A stretch of DNA of 9,721 bases from Bacteroidales bacterium (lineage in GTDB: Bacteria > Bacteroidota > Bacteroidia > Bacteroidales > B18-G4): the NCBI GenBank assembly GCA_030618905.1, contig JAUXCL010000078.1, positions 1 through 9,721 on the forward strand. Reading direction: 5' to 3'. Positions 1 to 4,946 of the stretch are shown piece by piece. Position 1 is the first letter of the stretch; each line of letters starts with the position of its first letter. The notes below the pieces were generated by a model. That model searched no databases and had not been told where the DNA came from. It saw only the letters and a list, made by a program, of their open reading frames with translations. The translations under genes were made by a program, and so were the position numbers.

Positions 1-711
1 ATTACGCCATTCTTCAATGGCCATGGCAACATTGTATTCACCTTGTTTTACCGGTGTGTCCCAGACCAGATCACCGCTAACAGGATCAAGGATAAAAAAA
101 TTACTTGCCTGGGGTAAAGTGAAGCCAGCGATAGGATCTCCATTTGCACCACGGCAAGTCACCAACCGGTATGAAATACTGTCGCCATCAGCATCATAAG
201 CTCCGGGATTATGGATGTAAAGTTTGTTGACACATCCATTATCTATAGGTGGGTTCAACAGTATTGGGGAACTGTTGTAGCCTAAGAACGGATTAATAAC
301 CAGCTCAGTGTCAATATATAAGGGCACATTAACTGAGTTGGGGATGTTTTGAATGCCGGCATTCCGGTTTGGATCTTCCAGTGAGATTCTATAGGTCCCC
401 GGGGAGCTATAGGTATGCCTGGCCTCTGTTGCCCCAAGGTCAGGCCGGTAAGCATAAACATTCCGGCTAATGTTATTGGGATAGTTTATTTTTTCAGTTC
501 TCTTAAGGGTACTGGAACTCCCGTCACCCCATCTGATATCCAACTCAGGCCTGTCCGCCGGACTTGGCGTATAGGTATAGGTGATGACGGTGATCTCATA
601 AGTTAATCCGGAAATATGACGGAATAGAATTTCACCTGCCCGCTGATGAGTTGCTAATGCAGTTTCAAGCAGAATGAAAGTAAAAAGTAGTATTAGAATT
701 AGTCTGTTCAT
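1..711 (-). CDS. Secreted PKD-like domain protein, N-terminal 237 residues (partial, runs off the left edge)
   Basis: Reading the minus strand from the ATG at 711 gives 237 codons with no stop, open to the window edge. Residues 1-20 are a classic Sec signal peptide: Asn-Arg, then a Leu/Ile/Phe-rich core, ending A18-L19-A20 as a signal peptidase I site. The mature part looks like tandem beta-sandwich domains: a PKD-type WGDG at 61-64, the PKD hallmark HTYSSPGTYRI at 99-109, and a DADGDSISYRL stretch at 173-183 followed by VSGDLVWDTP at 211-220, resembling cadherin-like or Ig-like repeats with acidic, possibly calcium-binding residues. Bacteroidota proteins starting this way are usually large extracellular proteins, often with a gliding-motility-associated/type IX secretion C-terminal domain. 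That end is outside the window, so surface location and type IX export are inference. The precise role is unknown. There is no good Shine-Dalgarno before the ATG, which is common in this phylum. Confidence 0.85.
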   Translation of the reverse strand, partial: MNRLILILLFTFILLETALATHQRAGEILFRHISGLTYEITVITYTYTPSPADRPELDIRWGDGSSSTLKRTEKINYPNNISRNVYAYRPDLGATEARHTYSSPGTYRISLEDPNRNAGIQNIPNSVNVPLYIDTELVINPFLGYNSSPILLNPPIDNGCVNKLYIHNPGAYDADGDSISYRLVTCRGANGDPIAGFTLPQASNFFILDPVSGDLVWDTPVKQGEYNVAMAIEEWRN

Positions 712-736
712 CAGGAGTTCTGGGCTTGTACCCATC

Positions 737-744
737 CAAAATTA
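737..744 (-). promoter_or_regulatory. Candidate -7 promoter element for the secreted protein gene
   Basis: The minus strand reads TAATTTTG here, an exact fit to the Bacteroidota -7 consensus TAnnTTTG. It lies 25 nt before the ATG at 711, which would give a leader of about 20 nt. No clear TTTG -33 box is visible at the expected distance upstream, so the assignment rests on one element plus position. Confidence 0.45.
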
Positions 745-790
745 TGAAATTATTATTAATCTATCATTTTAATCATTGGTTATTTTAGTG

Positions 791-798
791 TAATTTTG
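791..798 (+). promoter_or_regulatory. Candidate -7 promoter element for rel
   Basis: The plus strand reads TAATTTTG, an exact fit to TAnnTTTG, 34 nt before the rel ATG at 833; transcription would begin near 804 with a leader of roughly 30 nt. The expected -33 region (about 767) is only T-rich and has no clean TTTG. It forms a divergent pair with the identical octamer on the other strand at 737-744. Confidence 0.45.
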
Positions 799-832
799 TT
801 TTGAAATAACTGACCATACAGGATTTTCAAGG

Positions 833-3088
833 ATGTACGAGCCGAATCCCGACATAGAAAAGAAAGAGATCTTAAAGCGTTACCGCAACCTGCTCAGGGT
901 TTGGTCAACGCCTAAAGACCTGGAGGATAAGCGCATGGTCCGAAAAGCATTCAACCTTGCGGTGGATGCCCATAAGGATATGCGGAGGAAATCGGGTGAG
1001 CCATATATTTATCATCCCATTGACGTGGCAAGGATCGTTGCAGGAGAAATGGGGCTGGGCACTACATCAATTGTATGTGCTTTACTTCATGATGTGGTTG
1101 AAGATACAGATTATTCACTGGCTGACATCAGGAAAATGTTTGGGGAGAAAGTAGCCCGGATAATTGATGGCCTGACCAAAATTGAGGAGATATTTGACCA
1201 ATCCTCAGATTCTCTGCAGGCAGAGAATTTTAAAAAAATGCTGCTTACCCTGTCAGACGATGTAAGGGTTATCCTTATCAAACTTGCCGACCGGCTCCAC
1301 AATATGCGTACACTTGATGCAATGCTGCATGAAAAGCAGCTGAAGATCGCATCGGAAACCTTGTATTTATATGCTCCCTTAGCTTATCGCCTGGGCTTGT
1401 ATGCTGTCAAAAGTGAGCTGGAAGATCTGTCCTTGAAGTATACGGAGACAGAGATTTATGATGCCATTAAAACAAAACTTAGCGAATCCAAGCCTGAGCG
1501 CCAAAGGTTTATTAATAAGTTTATTTATCCCATTAAGAAAGCATTGGCCACGAAGGGAATGGATTTTAAAATCATTGCCAGGGAAAAGTCGGTGCATTCA
1601 ATTTGGGAAAAAATGCGCCTTAAGGAGATCCCATTTGAAGAAGTCTTTGATCTTTTTGCCATCCGGATTATCATCGATGTCCCGGTAGATAAGGAAAAAG
1701 TGGAATGCTGGCGCGTATATTCTACAATTACTGATTATTACAGACCCAACCTGGACCGTTTGCGCGACTGGATATCATTGCCTAAGGCCAATGGCTATGA
1801 GGCTTTGCACTCAACAGTAATGAGTAATTCAGGCAAGTGGGTTGAGATCCAGATCAGAACCAACAGAATGCATGAGATCGCGGAAAAGGGATATGCTGCT
1901 CATTGGAAATACAAGAGTACACCTGATGAATCTGACTCCGGATTGGATGAATGGTTAAACAAAATTCGTGAACTCATACAGGGAGAGGATTCTAATGCAC
2001 TCGATTTTCTCAGCGATTTCAAATTAAACCTGTTTACGGATGAGATATTTGTGTTTACCCCAAAAGGTGATTTGAAGAATTTGCCTTACGGTTCAACGGT
2101 GCTTGATTTTGCTTACAATATTCACTCTCAGATTGGGAACACAACCATCGGTGCTAAGGTCAATCATAACCTGGTGCCTATGAATTCTGCCCTTAAGAGT
2201 GGAGACCAGGTGGAGGTGATCACATCCAGGAAACAGTTGCCAAAAGAAGAATGGCTTGATTTTGTTGTTACCTCCCGGGCAAGATCAAGGATCAAAGTTG
2301 CATTGAAAGAAGAAAAGAAAAAGCATTTCGACAGCGGTAAAGAATTATTGCAAAAATATTTTGTGAAGGTAAATATCGACCCGGTAGATTCAAATATCTC
2401 CGATTTCCGAAAGTATGTCCATACAGATAGCCTTACGGAATTATTTTACAGGGTCTGTACAGGCAAGATTAAGTTTAAGGATGTTAAAAATTTCAGCCAG
2501 GTTAATGAAAAAGTGGGCTGGTTCAGGTATATCAGCAGGCCTTTTGCAAAGAGTAAATCAACGGGACAAATTACATTGAATGAAACGCTTGTTGAACAGT
2601 TGGCTAAAATGTCTGGATCATTACTGCTGGGGGGAGAAGTTGAAGATTTGAATTATCATATTGCCAAATGTTGCAATGCAATACCCGGGGATGACGTAAT
2701 CGGTTTTATGATGCCCAGGGCCAGGGGCAGTATCGAGATACACCGGACCAATTGTCCGGTGGCCATCCAAAATATGTCACGCTATGGCAACAGGATGGTG
2801 AAAACAAAATGGCGCAATAATGAATCCATAGGTTTCCTTAGCGGTATAATGATAAAAGGTATCGACAAACGTGGCCTGGTCAGGCAGATCTCAGAAATCA
2901 TTTCTGACAAGCATCAGATCAGTATCCGCTCTTTCCATATGGATACCAGCGAGGGTGTGACAGAAGGTTTGATTATGGTCTATGTTCATGACACCAAAAA
3001 CCTTAATCAATTGATTGATCATCTCAAAAAAATAAAAGAATTGCGGGTTGTCAAACGCATAGACCGTTCGAAAATGCCTGTAGTTTAG
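833..3088 (+). CDS. rel: Bifunctional (p)ppGpp synthetase/hydrolase, RelA/SpoT family
   Basis: A 751-residue long RSH protein, full length for the family, which makes (p)ppGpp from ATP plus GDP/GTP and hydrolyses it, controlling the stringent response in the cytoplasm. Domains in order: the HD hydrolase domain (about 35-190) has its metal-binding residues H61, H86-D87 (in LLHDVVEDT) and D153 (in LADRLHNMRT). The synthetase domain (about 245-362) has RLRDWISLPKANGYEALHS at 309-327 and VEIQIRT with the likely catalytic E338. Then come TGS (about 404-465), a helical region, a zinc-finger domain with C613-C614, H637 and C641, and a C-terminal ACT domain (about 670-745). R-L-R-D at 309-312 matches the basic RxKD-type signature of bifunctional enzymes rather than the acidic ExDD of synthetase-only RelA, and the intact HD agrees, so both activities are expected. 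GGAT overlaps the start codon; no spaced Shine-Dalgarno is seen. Fur and purA lie downstream on the same strand. I see no terminator after the stop. The symbol relA or spoT is also used for this protein. Confidence 0.96.
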   Translation: MYEPNPDIEKKEILKRYRNLLRVWSTPKDLEDKRMVRKAFNLAVDAHKDMRRKSGEPYIYHPIDVARIVAGEMGLGTTSIVCALLHDVVEDTDYSLADIRKMFGEKVARIIDGLTKIEEIFDQSSDSLQAENFKKMLLTLSDDVRVILIKLADRLHNMRTLDAMLHEKQLKIASETLYLYAPLAYRLGLYAVKSELEDLSLKYTETEIYDAIKTKLSESKPERQRFINKFIYPIKKALATKGMDFKIIAREKSVHSIWEKMRLKEIPFEEVFDLFAIRIIIDVPVDKEKVECWRVYSTITDYYRPNLDRLRDWISLPKANGYEALHSTVMSNSGKWVEIQIRTNRMHEIAEKGYAAHWKYKSTPDESDSGLDEWLNKIRELIQGEDSNALDFLSDFKLNLFTDEIFVFTPKGDLKNLPYGSTVLDFAYNIHSQIGNTTIGAKVNHNLVPMNSALKSGDQVEVITSRKQLPKEEWLDFVVTSRARSRIKVALKEEKKKHFDSGKELLQKYFVKVNIDPVDSNISDFRKYVHTDSLTELFYRVCTGKIKFKDVKNFSQVNEKVGWFRYISRPFAKSKSTGQITLNETLVEQLAKMSGSLLLGGEVEDLNYHIAKCCNAIPGDDVIGFMMPRARGSIEIHRTNCPVAIQNMSRYGNRMVKTKWRNNESIGFLSGIMIKGIDKRGLVRQISEIISDKHQISIRSFHMDTSEGVTEGLIMVYVHDTKNLNQLIDHLKKIKELRVVKRIDRSKMPVV

Positions 3089-3139
3089 TATCTTCCGGCT
3101 TGAAATCCCCCTGATATTAAAATTATTTTTATTTATACC

Positions 3140-3158
3140 AAATATAATTAAAATATTT
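3140..3158. promoter_or_regulatory. 19-bp AT-rich interrupted palindrome upstream of fur (possible operator)
   Basis: Arms AAATAT (3140-3145) and ATATTT (3153-3158) flank AATTAAA, with 7 of 9 positions symmetric about 3149. The 19-bp length and the place, just upstream of a possible -7 element at 3163-3170, resemble a Fur-type operator and would suit autoregulation. The sequence does not match the E. coli Fur box closely. The region is very AT-rich, so a chance palindrome is quite possible. Confidence 0.25.
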
Positions 3159-3162
3159 TCAG

Positions 3163-3170
3163 TAATTTTA
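3163..3170 (+). promoter_or_regulatory. Weak candidate -7 element for fur-purA
   Basis: TAATTTTA matches TAnnTTTG at all but the last base and lies 22 nt before the fur ATG at 3193. The 104-bp rel-fur gap is long enough for a promoter, but similar AT-rich octamers are frequent here, and fur may simply be read through from rel. Confidence 0.25.
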
Positions 3171-3192
3171 TAGGGAATTTAAAATTGCTTAG

Positions 3193-3639
3193 ATGAAAGA
3201 AGACAATAAGGACACTTTTGAAGCAGTTAAGAAAATTTTCACCGATTACCTGGAGCAAAGAGGGCATCGCAAAACCCCTGAAAGATATACAATTCTCAAG
3301 GAGATTTATGCTACTGACGGTCACTTCGACATTGAGACCTTGTATATTCAAATGAAAAACAACAAGTACCGGGTAAGTCGTGCCACACTATACAACACTA
3401 TTGAACTGCTGCTGGATTGCAATTTGGTTACTAAACACCAGTTTGGACACAATTGCGCCCAGTTTGAGAGATCCTATAAGTTTAAAAAGCATGATCACTT
3501 CATCTGTGTTGATAATGGGAAAGTGATTGAGTTTTCCGATCCCAGGATTGAGGAGATCAAAGCGTATGTTGAAAAAACCTTAGGCGTAGAAATTACTCAC
3601 CATTCTTTGACGTTCTACGGTCATTGTAATGACAATTAG
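3193..3639 (+). CDS. Fur-family metal-responsive transcriptional regulator lacking the CxxC zinc motif
   Basis: 148 residues, the normal size for Fur/PerR/Zur proteins: dimeric DNA-binding repressors that sense a divalent metal (or peroxide through it). The N-terminal winged helix includes the RGHRKTPERYTIL segment (23-35) and a recognition helix around NKYRVSRATLYNTIELL (57-73). The C-terminal dimerisation domain has H100-D101-H102, the family's metal-binding HxH-type motif, GKVIEF at 109-114, and H136-H137 before the SLTFYGHC end. Unlike typical Fur, the structural zinc CxxC is broken: C105-V-D-N108 has Asn where the second Cys should be, and the protein ends three residues after C145, so there is no second Cys pair. 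Which metal it senses cannot be told from sequence, so I give no symbol. It sits between rel and purA; the gene tail abuts purA with 16 nt between its stop and the preferred purA start, suggesting cotranscription. Confidence 0.92.
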   Translation: MKEDNKDTFEAVKKIFTDYLEQRGHRKTPERYTILKEIYATDGHFDIETLYIQMKNNKYRVSRATLYNTIELLLDCNLVTKHQFGHNCAQFERSYKFKKHDHFICVDNGKVIEFSDPRIEEIKAYVEKTLGVEITHHSLTFYGHCNDN

Positions 3640-3655
3640 CACAACCCGGGCACAT

Positions 3656-4945
3656 ATGAAAATTGATGTTTTGTTAGGCCTGCAGTGGGGAGATGAAGGA
3701 AAGGGTAAAATTGTAGATGTTTTAACTCCCAATTACGATATAATTGCTCGCTTTCAGGGTGGACCTAATGCAGGGCACACCATCGAATTTGAAGGAAAAA
3801 AATTCATCCTTCATACCATTCCATCAGGTGTATTCAATAAGCACACAATCAACATTATAGGAAATGGTGTTATCATTGACCCCCATATCATCCACAAGGA
3901 ATTCAGAAACCTTTCCAGTCATGGTATCCATACTGAAAACAACCTGTTAATTTCCAGGAAAGCACATTTAATTTTGCCAACACACCGCATGTTGGATGCA
4001 GCTTCTGAATCAGCAAAGGGAAAATCAAAGATTGGATCCACCCTTAAAGGTATCGGACCAGCCTATACTGATAAGATCGGCAGAAACGGGCTGAGGATAG
4101 GCGATATCGAATCCGAAGGGTTCATGCAGAAGTACGGGCACATTAAAGCAAAGCATATACAACTCATGGGCTTATATGACTTTGATTACAAACGAAACAA
4201 AATTGAAGACTTGAGTTTTGAAGAATACGAGAAAGCCTGGTTTGCAGGTATCGATGCCATAAAAGAATACACTTTTATCGATAGTGAATATTATATTAAT
4301 GGGGCCCTGGATTCCGGGAAGCGGATACTTGCTGAAGGTGCACAGGGAACCATGCTGGATATAGACTTTGGTTCATACCCTTTCGTCACTTCCTCCAATA
4401 CCATTACTTCGGGAGTATGCTCCGGGTTAGGCGTATCTCCCAATAAGATCGGGGAGGTCTTTGGCGTTTTTAAAGCTTATTGTACCCGTGTTGGAGGTGG
4501 ACCTTTCCCATCAGAACTTCAGGATGATGATGGTAAACGATTAAGGGATGAAGGCCGGGAGTATGGCTCTACTACAGGAAGACCACGCCGATGTGGATGG
4601 CTTGATCTGGTAGCCTTAAAATATGCCATCATGCTTAATGGCGTCAGTAAATTGTTTATGATGAAAACGGATGTCCTGAATTCATTTGAGACATTGAAAA
4701 TAGGAACCGGGTACCATTACCAGGAAAAACAGATCGATTATATACCTTTCGAATATAATGAGACTTCATTAGTGCCTGTTTATACAGCACTTGAAGGATG
4801 GCACCAGGATATTTGCGGGATCAGGACCAAAGATCAAATACCTGAAATCCTTGCTGATTACGTGAAGTTTATTGAAAATGAAACAGCTGTGCCGATAGGC
4901 ATTATTTCGGTAGGACCAGACAGGTCACAAACCATCCTCAGGTAA
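3656..4945 (+). CDS. purA: Adenylosuccinate synthetase
   Basis: PurA joins IMP and aspartate using GTP to form adenylosuccinate, the committed step to AMP. From the ATG at 3656 the protein has 429 residues, the usual length, and begins MKIDVLLGLQWGDEGKGK, matching the family start. The in-frame ATG at 3629 would add nine unconserved residues and overlap fur by 11 nt, so I prefer 3656. Visible signatures: GDEGKGK at 12-18 with catalytic D13; GGPNAGH at 35-41 with catalytic H41; the GSTLKGIGPAYTDK IMP-binding region from about 127; AEGAQGTMLDIDFGSYP from about 226; TRVGGGPFPSE at 277-287; TTGRPRRCGW near 306-315; the guanine-recognition KTDVL at 337-341; and GPDRSQT near the C-terminus. All key residues look intact. 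The gene follows fur closely and ends one base from the stop of convergent infB, leaving no room for a dedicated terminator. PurA is inhibited by ppGpp in other bacteria, which gives the rel linkage possible meaning (inference). Confidence 0.96.
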   Translation: MKIDVLLGLQWGDEGKGKIVDVLTPNYDIIARFQGGPNAGHTIEFEGKKFILHTIPSGVFNKHTINIIGNGVIIDPHIIHKEFRNLSSHGIHTENNLLISRKAHLILPTHRMLDAASESAKGKSKIGSTLKGIGPAYTDKIGRNGLRIGDIESEGFMQKYGHIKAKHIQLMGLYDFDYKRNKIEDLSFEEYEKAWFAGIDAIKEYTFIDSEYYINGALDSGKRILAEGAQGTMLDIDFGSYPFVTSSNTITSGVCSGLGVSPNKIGEVFGVFKAYCTRVGGGPFPSELQDDDGKRLRDEGREYGSTTGRPRRCGWLDLVALKYAIMLNGVSKLFMMKTDVLNSFETLKIGTGYHYQEKQIDYIPFEYNETSLVPVYTALEGWHQDICGIRTKDQIPEILADYVKFIENETAVPIGIISVGPDRSQTILR

Positions 4946-4946
4946 T

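Noticed and set aside
17..606. Short plus-strand open frames in the first 600 bases
   Set aside because: The minus strand is open over the whole 711 bases and encodes a signal peptide and PKD-like motifs; the plus-strand frames are short and show no recognisable features.
3089..3192. Intrinsic terminator after rel
   Set aside because: The gap is AT-rich with T runs, but I could find no G-C-containing stem before them.
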